The notes under the pieces are model-generated. The model was not told the DNA's origin and did not search any database. It was given only the letters and a program-made list of their open reading frames with translations. Shown here in pieces: positions 30,778-40,755 of a stretch of DNA of 64,000 nucleotides (the first letter of the stretch is position 1; every line of letters begins with the position of its first letter). The translations under genes and the position numbers were made by a program. Source of the stretch: Aurantiochytrium sp. KH105 (taxonomy: Eukaryota; Sar; Bigyra; Thraustochytrida; Thraustochytriidae); NCBI GenBank assembly GCA_003116975.1, contig BGKB01000010.1:248001-312000 (forward strand). Reading direction: 5' to 3'.

Positions 30778-31144
30778 ATGAATGGGCAGCCCAAGTTTCT
30801 GACAGTCCAAGTCGTTACTCGACTGCCAAGGGATGGTCGCCTTGTTTCTTTCGTGAGTTCAATTCGTTTTCATGCAATCTTGTCCATCCAAGGAACAGCC
30901 GTGAACGTGTTTGGATAGGTCTTGACGTCTTGCTTGGCTCGTGATAAATGGCAACAGAAAAGGGCTCATGCTATGATCGCGGTCAGCTCGACGTTTAAAC
31001 GAAAGTGATCCGCTTGGCGCTCTGACGCAGGAGATTGACGAAAATTGGCTGCAAGCGCTTTCTTGCAAGCAATTAGATTTCTCCTCGGCCTTGCTCGAAT
31101 ACATTCTGCGCAAAGAGAATATTCTTTGTCGCGGGAGTCGTTGA
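30778..31144 (+). pseudogene. Decayed gene relic, unknown family
   Basis: From an ATG at 30778 the frame reads as plausible protein (words include KFLTVQVVTRLPRDGRL, SSIRFHAILSIQGTAVNVF). It hits an in-frame TAG at 30916, continues in the same frame (ARDKWQQKRAHAMIAVSS) to a TGA at 31006, and is then best continued in the next frame (ALTQEIDENWLQALSC, LDFSSALLEYILRKENIL) to a TGA at 31142. Protein-like words in successive frames broken by one stop and one shift mark a dead gene or gene fragment. I do not recognise the family. A 94-codon-or-shorter frame just upstream (30524-30781) could be another piece of it. Confidence 0.5.
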
Positions 31145-32047
31145 TCGTTCGAGCTAAAGATAGATGGCGGCGACTTGTGTTCGGACTTAGATCAGGAAGA
31201 GATTACTTGAGCTTGTGCAGAACAACGAATAAATTGCTCTGGATTTGCTGTTTCCATTCTAAGAGTGCTGACGATCTCTACCTTTTCCTCTGACTTGCTT
31301 GTGCAGAGCATAGCGTTGTAGAGAATACTACTGCTGCTCTTTTCGCCAGCTTGCCAGCTCTTTTCGCCAGCTTTTTACAATTGCGTTGCAATGCGTTTTC
31401 GTCGTTCATGTCCCAGGACCTCCGCACCTCATTCCATCAAATAGATCCCTTCTTCAGAGCGAAAAGAGAAGCTGACAAATTCTCTCTCTCTTTTTTAAGT
31501 TGAATTTCCTGCAGCGCCAACATCAACGCCATCGCACCTCTTCTCCGCCACCGCGGCCTTCGATCGCAACGCCTTCTCCAGTTCTCCCTCCCTTCTACAT
31601 ACTCCCCATCTCCCGCCGTCCCACATTCCGGTACTTGTCGCGTCTCCCTTGGGGGCCATCGTGCGCAATCGCTTCGCATCTACCCCCCCAAGATGCAGAC
31701 AAAAAGCGCCGATCAGACCGCAGAGACTCCGCGCGCACCCCCGCGGACGCAGTCCGGACTAGTACCGCGGCGGCGCGAGTCCATTCGTCGCTTACNCCGC
31801 CCGCGCCTCCCGCGCGCCGCGCCGCGCCGCAGCGGAGCGGAGCGGAGCGAAGCGAGATCGATCGGCGCAGATCGATCCACCCTCGATCTCCTCTCCCCTC
31901 CTCTCCTTTCGTGCCGATCTCCTGGCCCTTCTCCTCTCCTCTCCTCTCCTCTCCTCTCCTCTCCCCTCCTCTCCTCTCGCGGGCGCCAGGCTGCCCCGCG
32001 CGCCCGCGGCGCGAGGAGGAGGCGAAGGCGGCGCCGTCCGGGCCACC
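31145..32047. other. Promoter and leader region of the NIPP1-like gene
   Basis: No gene supported. It includes a pyrimidine-rich (CTCCT)n run at about 31890-31978 and an N at 31796. The last 50 bases are GC-rich and run into the ATG at 32048. Confidence 0.5.
31925..31979. repeat. (CTCCT)n pyrimidine repeat
   Basis: About ten CTCCT-type units directly upstream of the NIPP1-like start, probably in its leader or promoter. Confidence 0.85.
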
Positions 32048-33980
32048 ATGAGCCCCGGGCTGCACCTCAGCCTGCGGCTGCCCGGGAGCCAAATCGAGAA
32101 ACCCCCGAACGGGGACAAGTTCCTGCTGCCGAAGTGGGCGTGCAAGCCCTCGCAGGGCGCCGCGCTGCACGTGACCAAGAACGGCGAGACGCTGTCCACG
32201 CTGCAGCTCGACGACCACACTTACTTTATGTTCGGCCGCTCGCCCAAGGTCTGCGCCGAGGGCCACGGGTACACCATCAACCACCCCTCGCTCTCCAGAC
32301 AGCACGCGGTCATCGTCCACGGGAACGATGAAACTCTGTATATTATTGACCTCGACTCGCCCGCCGGGACGTGGGTCAACAAGGAGCGGCTCCAGCCGTA
32401 CTGCCCCAAGCTCCTCGAAAACGCAAACATCCTCAAGCTTGGCCACTCTACGCGTCGCTACGTTGTGCGCCTCTTTCCCATGCAATGCAAGCTCCGGGCG
32501 CGCCAACGTGCCGGCTCGTCATGCTCCGCATCCTTTTTGACCGAAGCGAACCTCAACAAACTTCGTGTCAGCACGCCAAGGCGTTCGGGCGCGGGGTGCG
32601 CCCCCAACGCCAAGGCTCTCAATGCCCCTTGCGACAGCTTGCAAGGCGCCGCAGACACTGCACGCGCTGCTCAAGGGGATATGTCCACCGCCCGCGCTTT
32701 CGATCTCGGCAGACCCACTTGCGTCGACGAAAAAGCCGCGCACACCTTTCACGAAAATGCCAAGGATGCAAGCGCTGACGCGTCTCACAACAGCGATGGC
32801 GTGGATCCCGATCTTACAAACCAAGTCGGAAATCGTAATGACGGGGAAGACGATGACGACGATGACGATGATGATGACGATGACGACGAAGATGAGGACG
32901 ATGAAGCGTACAGTCCATGCACGCGCACCGAGCTCAGACAACGCAAAGAAAACCTCCGCCAAGCGCGCTTGCATTCTGGATTGAACGCTGCCGTCTCATA
33001 TCCATCGCCAAAGTCCATGCTCGGTCGTCGCGGAAGCGACTCCCCGGTCTCCTCCTCTATTTCGGCCGCCGAGCTTGCAGCCGCCGTGGCTGCCACCTCG
33101 AGCCCTGTTGCTTCGCCTGTCATGCGCCCGCAACCCCGTCGCCATGGAAGCTCAGGGCTCACCACGACCGTCGAGACGTTTGCCCGTTTGCCACCTGCAT
33201 CATCATCATCATCATCATCCTCGGGACCTGCGCAACGTGCAAGATCGCTATCCACGAGCAGCAACCTCTCTGGATTGCATCCCATGTCTATGGGCTCGCC
33301 TCGCGAAAGCGTCTGCTCTGTGGGGAGCACCCTCTCCTTGTCTGGCTCCCAGTCTGGCCATCAAAATCCATTCTCAACCGCCTCGCCCATGTGCGCGAGC
33401 ATGCTCTTGGGCTCGCCCACTCTTCAGATCTCGCAGAGCTTGCCTACTTCTACGTATATGAGTGAACTCTCGCTCGACCGTATTGGCGGCCAGCCCAGCG
33501 ACTCTCCCGAGAATCACCACTCCCGTGCTGATCATCCTCATGGGCGCCACGTGCGTCAGCACAGTCACCAGCTCATGCAAAGGTCCAAGTCGCCCTTTCA
33601 TCGGAGTCGGTCCAACTCCACCTCTGCCACAATGAAGCGTCGCGCTTCCTCGCAGCTCATTTCTCATGCGACGCAACGTCGTCGGAGCGTGCTTGGCCCG
33701 TGCAGGCGCGTCAGCTTTTCGCAGTCGGGGCCCGAGGTCATTGATGCTGACTGCGTGTTTGGAACGGATTCGACATCGTCTGGAACATTGCCGCCTGCTC
33801 GGGGCGCACAGTCTGACTCGCCTCGACGCATGTCCAAAGATTCGTCTCCAGGCTTTGTTCGCCCGCGCTCATCCACCCCGTTGCCCGGTGACGCTATGAG
33901 CACAACCTCATCTCCGGAAAATGCCAGCCCGCGCGGCGCACAGCATTTGTGCAATGCCGCTTTCAAGAGTATTGGTCTCA

Positions 33981-34011
<31 letters not shown>

Positions 34012-34870
34012 CAACAACAATAACAATAAAATTGACGATGGACCTCATGACATGATGACACAGGCGCACAACGGCGAATCGGAGTCGGCGCCTTCGCGTC
34101 TCTCGCTCGCCTCTAACTCTGATATATCAACCTCTTCAAACATGTCGGAGCGCATTTGCTCTTCCGTCGTCAAGAGCGGCATCATGGAAACAAGTGCTTT
34201 TTTGCCCCGTCAGCGCTCATACGAGTCCGTGTCGTCGGACTCTTCCGAGTCAGGGTCGGAGAATGAGGCCCGTCGCACTGTCGAGCGTCGCGCAGAAGCC
34301 TCTTTTGCTCCTACTTTTGCCGCTACTGCTTCTCCTTCTGCTGCTGCAGCAGCTACGGCTGCGTCAAGCACCTCCTCCTCCTCCTCGTCCTCCTCCTGCT
34401 CTTCTTCTTCAGCTTCTTCTTCTTCTTTTTCTTCTGCAATGACATCCTGCTCTTCTTTGTCAAAGCGTGTGTCCCCACCGCCACGACTCAGCCTGTCCGA
34501 GAGCATCAAGCCTCTCTTCAACGCCCCAGGCGTGACCTCGATGGGTAACTCGCCTTGTGCTGCCGCCAAGCGGCGCAGCCTTGAGCGGACTCCGAGCGCA
34601 CAAATGGGCGTGAGCCCGGACTCCTGGCCCACTTCGCCCGCCGCTTTGCGTGGGCGCTGGCGTAACCCGCATTCGCATGTTCGCTCGAACCAAGATCAAA
34701 ACCATCATCGCCACCACCGTCATCATCGCCACGGCCACGATGGTCAGTGCAAGGAGCCTGCTTGCACAGTTAAATTGCACGAGGCTCTTGATAATATTTG
34801 TGAGGAGATGTCTCCTTCGACTTCACGAAACGCTTCTTCGCATCGTCATGAGGAAGCGGGCTTGCGCTAA
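32048..34870 (+). CDS. NIPP1-like FHA-domain protein with RVxF motif, greatly extended
   Basis: 940 residues from an ATG in a near-ideal context (GGCCACC before). Residues about 27-140 match the FHA region of NIPP1 (PPP1R8), a nuclear inhibitor of protein phosphatase 1: a PKWACKP lead-in like NIPP1's PPWAGKP, FGRSP, then SRQHA, IDLDSPAGTWVN and LKLGHSTRRY, in family order. FHA domains bind phosphothreonine. At residues 554-557 lies RVSF, set in CRRVSFSQSGPEVI, which parallels the PP1-docking RVTF of NIPP1. Unlike the roughly 350-residue animal protein, there are hundreds of Ser/Asp-rich residues on both sides of the RVxF, including an Asp run (about 267-284), poly-Ser/poly-Asn tracts and a His-rich patch. 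A nuclear PP1 regulator is the best reading. Alternative: an FHA protein with only a chance RVxF. Confidence 0.78.
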
Positions 34871-35115
34871 TACATGGGCTGCTTTGCTCTTCTTTGCTTT
34901 GCTTCAAAAGAAAATGTTGTAATGTGTCTTATATTTTTTTTTCTCTCTTTCGCTCTCTTCCCAAACTTTTGCAAATCTCTGGCAGTGAATTTTTTTCTTC
35001 TCCAAAGTCAGGGTTTCAAGATCTGTCGGGCGAGTTCTTCTGTGACCAGCTAAATTAGATACGTAAAGAGAAAATGTCAAAAGCTAGGCCTATGTTATGC
35101 AAGTAAAGATTCGCG

Positions 35116-37890
35116 TCATTTCACGAGCAAGCGCTGAAAGGCCTCGTGCGCAAAAGGGAGGACCTGAGACACTTCGCAGCGCAAGTTGACCTTGCAGGCG
35201 TCGTGGCCGTCCTTAAAGGTGATTTCTGCCAACACCATGGCGCCTGTGGTGGTCTTGCTGGAAAAGTAGCCGACGCGCTGGTCCGCTGCAGGGTTGCGTG
35301 TGGCAATGTGAAAAATGTTGTGCTGCTCGAGCAGCGAAACGACGGCGTCCATCTGGGTGGACACGAGACCACGCAGGGTTGCCGCCTGGCCCTTGGCGTC
35401 CCCGAGCGTCTTCCAGGAATCGATGAAACCCTTCTTGTCCGCCCGTCCTTGCTCCGTAAAGAGCACGTAAAAGGGCAACGTGACCTTGAAGTAATTGATC
35501 GCGCCCACGGCAACGTTCTTGAGCGCCACGTCAATAACAAGGTTTGGTGCCACGCCTGGCTGCGCCATCTCGGGCCGCGTCACGATTGGCACGCTGAAGC
35601 GCGACTTGGGTCCACCCTGCATGAGACTGGTGCCCAGATCTACGTTCACAGAAGAAGGGGCCAGTGCAAAGGTGTTCTTGTTGAACTGGATTGCAAACTT
35701 GCCAAAGGGGGTTTGGGAGCTCACATTGGAAAAGTCCAGATCGAGATAGATGGAACCGTTGCGACGCGCAAAGTCCGCATCCAGCTGCAGACCCTCTGCC
35801 GCCGCGGGGCTCAGGCGCGTCGTGAGAGGCGCGCTTGAAGCGGGAGCCCCCATGCTCGGCGCATCAAAACCGCCCAGGAGGTCGTCGCTCCCGCTGCCGC
35901 CTCCGTTGCCGCCGCTCACCGACAGACCGCCAAACCCGAGGAGGTCCTCGCTATCGTCCTGCTGCTGCTGCTTCTTCTTTTTGCCGCGGCCTTCGTCATC
36001 GCTGTCGTCGCTGTCGTCATCGTCATCATCGTCGTCGCTGCTCTCCAGACCCACGTCGTCGTCATCGTCGTCGCGCATGCCGGAGCCAAGGGGAATTCGT
36101 GTGCGCTTGACAAAGGCCGAGGGCGGTTTGTGGTAAATGGAAGCGAGCGTGGCAATATTCTCCACCAAAAGGTCAAGCAGAGCCGGCTCCAGCTGCGACG
36201 AGTCGTCCACAATGACGGGCTTGTCCGAAAGAACAACGCGCTTCGCCGCCTCTGGGTCAGTGGACAAAAGTCGCCAATAAATGTAGCCGCGATCGCGCAG
36301 ATCCGGGTTGTCACTGCTTTCCGTGGCCATGGAAAGAACAGATTCCATAATTTCTTTGGCTCCGTCGGGGCGCTTGAGAAAGAGCTTGACAGTCGCCGTG
36401 AGCAGCTGCAGCTGCACGTCAGCCGTCTCGTCCTGAAAAGCGTCCATAAAGGTTTCGAGGAGCTCATCAGCATTGTCGATGCGCTCCGCGTACTCGCCAA
36501 CGATCCAAATCATGGCCGCCTTGGCCTCCGGCTCGTCAAGTGTCTCGAGATTCTCGCACAGCGTGGCGATGATGGACTCGTAGCGATTGGGAAAGCGGCG
36601 AAAGATGTAGCTAATCACAATGATGGCCTCTTGCACCACGTAGTTGACCTTGGTCTTGATGAGGTCGAGCAGGACATTGATGCACCGTTCCGCGGATCGC
36701 TCGAGCTTGATGGCGACGCGGCCAATTGCACGCACAGAGGACTTGACAAAGTCAATGTCGATTTCGGTGGCATACTCTTTCAGCTCCAAGAGGACCTGCT
36801 CCGCATTGCGGTCGGTCGCCAGCTTGACGAGGATTTGCAATTTCTCCATTTTGACATAAATGGGGTCCGTGTAGCGGCAAAAGAACACGCGAACGTCGTT
36901 CGCGAGGATTGAGGGCCGCTTCTGCACAATGAGGTTAATGTTGCGGAGAGCCACGTACTGGATCTCGGGCTCTGCCGACAGCAGCGTCACGAGTGGCGGC
37001 GAAAGCTTGCGCGTCAAGGACTTGACAGTCTCCTGCGACTCAATCAGATCCACGTACTTGACAATGATTTTCACGGCCGACATGACAACAGCCGAGTTGC
37101 TGTGCTGCAGGCGCGGCGAGACGCGCTCCACGATCGACTCTGCCTCGCGGGCGCTCGACGGCTGGTATGTGGCCAGCGCATCGAGGATAAAGACCTGCGA
37201 CCACTCGCTGCACTCTGCAAGAGCGGCGAGAAGCTTGCTGAGAACAGACCCGCTCACGGCAAAGACCTTGGACCCGTCCACGCTGAAGCTGGCGATCTCG
37301 CTCAGAGCCGCCACGGCGTTGGCGACGACGGTCGGGTTCGAGTCGCTAATCAAGTCGTGCAAAAGCTCGAGAAAGCCCTGCTCCTCGGCAAGCTCGGGGT
37401 TGATGTCGTAGAGCTTGGCCACGCAAATGGCTGCCGTCTTGCGCACGTACGGATCATCATCCGAGAGCGAGCGGCGGAGAGGATCGCACAGGTACTCTGT
37501 GATTTTCTCGACGCGGATACAGCCCATCGTGCGAATGGCGAGCGCGCGAATGAGCGGGTTCTGGTCGTTGGCGTCGCGCCGGAAGCAGTTCACGGCCAAA
37601 ATCGCTACGTCAGGTGCGGACTTGGCATAGTTGATCAGGTACAGGTACACGAGCTTTTTCAGTTCCACGTTGGCTGTTTGCATGCAGTTGAGCATGTCGG
37701 GGAACAGCTGCGAGACGTCTTTGCCCACCGTCATTGCCGCAATGACCTTTTTCACGGCCTCCTTGCGCCGGTCTGCCTTTTGGTCATTGAGCTCTTCCTT
37801 GAGCTCGTGCATCTCGCCCTTCTTGGTCGTCGAAAAGTACTTGGAGTCGCCGCCTCCTTTCCTCAGCCCTGCAAGGCTCATCATCATCAT
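35116..37890 (-). CDS. Beta-adaptin, large subunit of clathrin adaptor AP-1/AP-2
   Basis: 924 residues; four ATG codons in a row at 37890-37879, any of which could start the protein. The N-terminal trunk (about 1-600) is a HEAT/ARM solenoid with classic beta-adaptin sequence: KYFSTTKKGE, GKDVSQLFPDMLNCMQT, KKLVYLYLINYA, RALAIRTMGCIRV and YVRKTAAICVAKLYDINPEL. The hinge (about 605-670) is extremely acidic with Asp/Ser runs, then KKKKQQQQ, and contains DLL-type words (EDLLGF, DDLLGGF) that may bind clathrin. The C-terminal ear (about 680-924) is present and ends FQRLLVK. Beta subunits build the AP core and recruit clathrin at trans-Golgi or plasma membrane. Many protists share one beta for AP-1 and AP-2; I cannot say which applies. 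The 5' side faces the F-box-like gene at 38656. Confidence 0.95.
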   Translation of the reverse strand: MMMMSLAGLRKGGGDSKYFSTTKKGEMHELKEELNDQKADRRKEAVKKVIAAMTVGKDVSQLFPDMLNCMQTANVELKKLVYLYLINYAKSAPDVAILAVNCFRRDANDQNPLIRALAIRTMGCIRVEKITEYLCDPLRRSLSDDDPYVRKTAAICVAKLYDINPELAEEQGFLELLHDLISDSNPTVVANAVAALSEIASFSVDGSKVFAVSGSVLSKLLAALAECSEWSQVFILDALATYQPSSAREAESIVERVSPRLQHSNSAVVMSAVKIIVKYVDLIESQETVKSLTRKLSPPLVTLLSAEPEIQYVALRNINLIVQKRPSILANDVRVFFCRYTDPIYVKMEKLQILVKLATDRNAEQVLLELKEYATEIDIDFVKSSVRAIGRVAIKLERSAERCINVLLDLIKTKVNYVVQEAIIVISYIFRRFPNRYESIIATLCENLETLDEPEAKAAMIWIVGEYAERIDNADELLETFMDAFQDETADVQLQLLTATVKLFLKRPDGAKEIMESVLSMATESSDNPDLRDRGYIYWRLLSTDPEAAKRVVLSDKPVIVDDSSQLEPALLDLLVENIATLASIYHKPPSAFVKRTRIPLGSGMRDDDDDDVGLESSDDDDDDDDSDDSDDEGRGKKKKQQQQDDSEDLLGFGGLSVSGGNGGGSGSDDLLGGFDAPSMGAPASSAPLTTRLSPAAAEGLQLDADFARRNGSIYLDLDFSNVSSQTPFGKFAIQFNKNTFALAPSSVNVDLGTSLMQGGPKSRFSVPIVTRPEMAQPGVAPNLVIDVALKNVAVGAINYFKVTLPFYVLFTEQGRADKKGFIDSWKTLGDAKGQAATLRGLVSTQMDAVVSLLEQHNIFHIATRNPAADQRVGYFSSKTTTGAMVLAEITFKDGHDACKVNLRCEVSQVLPFAHEAFQRLLVK

Positions 37891-38655
37891 GGTGTCTGCA
37901 CGTCGGCGCTGCTCCTCCTGCTGCTCCTCCTCCTGCTGCTGCCGCCGCTGCTGCTGCTGCCCGCGCCGTCGCGCGTCGCGGCTGCCAGCCTGGGCGCGGC
38001 GCGCTCGCCCACTCTAAAACCGGCTCCGCGTCTCTCGCTCTCGCGCCGCGACGCCGGCGCGCGGCGGGGGCGCGGCGCGCGGCGGGGGCGCGGCGCNGGG
38101 CGCGGCGCGCGGGGGCACGGGGGCGCGGCTCGCGGGGGCGCGTCGCGCGCGCAAGGGCTCGGGCCGTGCGGTCGCGGCTCTGCGCGGCGAGCGAGCGGCC
38201 GAGCGAGGCTTCTTTCGTCTCTGCTTGAGCAGAGCGGCAGAAAATCTTTCAAAATCTTTTGGGACAAAGAGGCCTATCTCGCGGGGAAAGAGGCGTAACG
38301 GGAGTTCGCGTCTCACCACGTAGTACACCGTGACGACCGTGGTCATGATGAAGAGCAGCAGCGGCGGCAGGAGCAAGAGGAGCAAGAGGAGGCGAGAGAA
38401 AAGGTTCTCCGCTCGCGAGTTTCCCAATGATGATGGTTCATCGTCATTGCGATAGCGAAGGCGGCGACAGCGATGGACGGAAGATGACCAGCGGGTTGCG
38501 CTCGGCGGGTTCTGCAAGCGGGGGTGTCCGACGTCCCGCTCGACAGAGATGTCTTTGAGCGGCGATCGGCAAGCACAGTCTGAGCAAACCCTGAACCTCG
38601 CATCGATCAAGTTCAAGGCTCTTAGGAGACGAGGTCTCGCGTGTTTTCCTCCAAC
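37891..38655. other. Divergent promoter region, beta-adaptin / F-box-like gene 1
   Basis: 765 bases with a very GC-rich core (GGCGGGGGCGC repeats, N at 38097) and a run of CTG/CTC trinucleotides near 37910-37965. No coding sequence supported. Confidence 0.5.
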
Positions 38656-40557
38656 ATGCCGCTGTTGGTACCCGGACAACATGACGTCACGGCGGCCTTC
38701 TTCGCGGTGGATATTCCATCGAGCCGACAAAACTCTCACATCGCGTGGGATGAAAACTTGCGCTCTCGAGTCAGTGCGCTTTTCGACCCTGAAGATAGAC
38801 CTCCGCTGGCACAGGCGACAGAGAGTGACGCTGCCAAGGTTGCGATCGCCGTCGGCGTGGTGACCAAATCGGGGCTTGCCGAGGCAGAAAAGGCCATCAA
38901 GAACGGTCTTCCTCGGCCCAAATGGTCCGGCATGGCCGAAGGTGCCTTCCACGCCCTTGAGACAGGCACCATGTGGCCCACGGGAGCCTTTTGGCTTCGT
39001 ATTAGCCTCGCCAATGGGGACAGCTCAACCTCTTTGGCCTTAAAACGTGCTCCCTGCGGCGAAATTGCGCCCCAAGTCGAATCAAAGGCCAGGATCTTTC
39101 CCGAGTTCGTGTTGACCAAATTACTGGAATATTGTGACGAGAAGTCCATTCTCGCGCTGGCGGATACCTGCAAAACCTCTTACTTCTTCATGAACAGCCG
39201 TTGGAAGCAGGTGATGAAGTCCTCGTATCTTGTTACGCACTTCATGAAGCCTCGGGCCAACATGCGGGTTCAACTTCCCCCACCGGGCTTTACGCCACGC
39301 CAATTTCTCCAGATGCTTGCGTCGGAAGCCTGCGCTGAATGCGCCTCGAAAGACCTCGATTCTTATTGTGCAAAGGAACGATGTGTACCTATTTGTCGTG
39401 CGTGCATGCAAGACCACTCGGTGCATGTTGTTGCTAACAGCCTACGTCTAGACAGAGTCTCCGTAACTTGCCCAGAATCCATGCTATGGTGTGCTCCCGG
39501 AGGGTTTGGTGGTATGCACTGGTGGCGCGACGTGCGCTGGCTCGCGCGCGATTGTTCTGACGTTATCGCGTATCAAAAAGCAAAGCTTGAAAGATTGGCG
39601 GCTCGCTCCAAGAAACGCGCGCGCGCAGTGAGAAACGCTGCCGAAGACCTTGAGGTAGAGCCAGACTGGCTCAAGGAGCATTCTGTTTTCACAGATGTTG
39701 CGATCGGAAGACTCCGCATCGGCAAGGATCGAGATCGCATATTGAGCACAGTACGAGAAGCGATGGCATGCGAGAAGGAGCTGGACGACCTTGAACATGA
39801 GGTGCACCCACTCACGTTTGAAGCCATCGATCGTCGAAAGCTTTTGCTCGTGGATCAGAGCGTCACGCCTCGTATGGTCACGAAGGTTCTTAAAAGGATC
39901 AACGAAGCCCTGAAGATGGTCAAAATGCCTGATGTAGCTGTACTGAATAGACTCCGGTGCTTGACATTCTCATCTTTGACACATTTCGCCGTGAAAGACT
40001 GGGCACTGTTTTTTCTACCAACGCCGAAAGCACGTGTGGCTTGGATGAAAGCTGACTGTAGCACGCTGGATCCTAAACGCATGATGTTCTACTTGAAGTG
40101 GAGACCGGACTGGAGGAGAGACTACAATGCCATTGTAAGATCAAAATGGAAGGACGACAAGAGTTTTCTTCGAATACCTTGTTGGGACACACGGCGACGA
40201 AAATTCATGGCCCTGGCGAAGCGAGAACGTCTTATACGAAGGTACTACGACTCTTTGCGCCCTGAGGGTGTAGATTTCGACGAGATCATCATGGAAGGTG
40301 ACGTGGAAAAGTATGTTCGCTTCGGCAAGGTTGTTGATGGCAGGCCCATGACTTTCTGGAGCAAGAATTCCGATGATGTTCACAATCTCCCTCGGGACAT
40401 CTTTGATCTTCATGTTGAGCGACTTCGCAGCCAAAAGCAACAGAAGCGAGCCTTAAAGGGCCATGCAAAAGATCACGTCGAGACTACGCCGAAGGGTGCC
40501 CGAGACAATTTTAAACGACGGAGGTGTAACGACAAGGGAATTCAAGGATTAGACTAG
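38656..40557 (+). CDS. F-box-like/CxxC protein, tandem family member 1
   Basis: 633 residues from the ATG at 38656. Layout shared with the next two genes: an N-terminal module with LFDPEDRPP and WSG; an F-box-like helical segment (about 148-190, FPEFVLTKLLEYCDEKSIL); the signature QLPPPGFTPRQF; a zinc-ribbon-like stretch with CxxC pairs (about 226-258, CAEC ... CRAC); RWLARD followed by a basic KKRARA patch; a helical block with DWLKEH and a HPLT signature. F-box proteins usually tether substrates to SCF ubiquitin ligases via Skp1, which would make this a substrate receptor, but the F-box match is by eye. No TM or signal peptide. It ends beside a long (AAAC)n array. Confidence 0.72.
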   Translation: MPLLVPGQHDVTAAFFAVDIPSSRQNSHIAWDENLRSRVSALFDPEDRPPLAQATESDAAKVAIAVGVVTKSGLAEAEKAIKNGLPRPKWSGMAEGAFHALETGTMWPTGAFWLRISLANGDSSTSLALKRAPCGEIAPQVESKARIFPEFVLTKLLEYCDEKSILALADTCKTSYFFMNSRWKQVMKSSYLVTHFMKPRANMRVQLPPPGFTPRQFLQMLASEACAECASKDLDSYCAKERCVPICRACMQDHSVHVVANSLRLDRVSVTCPESMLWCAPGGFGGMHWWRDVRWLARDCSDVIAYQKAKLERLAARSKKRARAVRNAAEDLEVEPDWLKEHSVFTDVAIGRLRIGKDRDRILSTVREAMACEKELDDLEHEVHPLTFEAIDRRKLLLVDQSVTPRMVTKVLKRINEALKMVKMPDVAVLNRLRCLTFSSLTHFAVKDWALFFLPTPKARVAWMKADCSTLDPKRMMFYLKWRPDWRRDYNAIVRSKWKDDKSFLRIPCWDTRRRKFMALAKRERLIRRYYDSLRPEGVDFDEIIMEGDVEKYVRFGKVVDGRPMTFWSKNSDDVHNLPRDIFDLHVERLRSQKQQKRALKGHAKDHVETTPKGARDNFKRRRCNDKGIQGLD

Positions 40558-40565
40558 GAATTAGA

Positions 40566-40755
40566 ACAAACAAACAATCAATCAAACAAACAATCAAACA
40601 AACAAACAAACAAACAAACAAACAAACAAACAAACAAACAAACAAACAAACAAACAAACAAACAAACAAACAAACAAACAAACAAACAAACAAACAAACA
40701 AACAAACAAACAAACAAACAAACAAACAAACAAACAAACAAACAAACAAACAAAC
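40566..40755. repeat. (AAAC)n microsatellite, about 45 units
   Basis: About 190 bases of AAAC units with a few ATCA variants at the left end, starting only 8 bases after the stop codon of the preceding gene, so probably transcribed in its 3' untranslated region. Confidence 0.97.

Noticed and set aside
40566-40755. Regular repeat considered as a CRISPR-like array
   Set aside because: It is a continuous tetramer with no unique spacers, and the window is eukaryotic.
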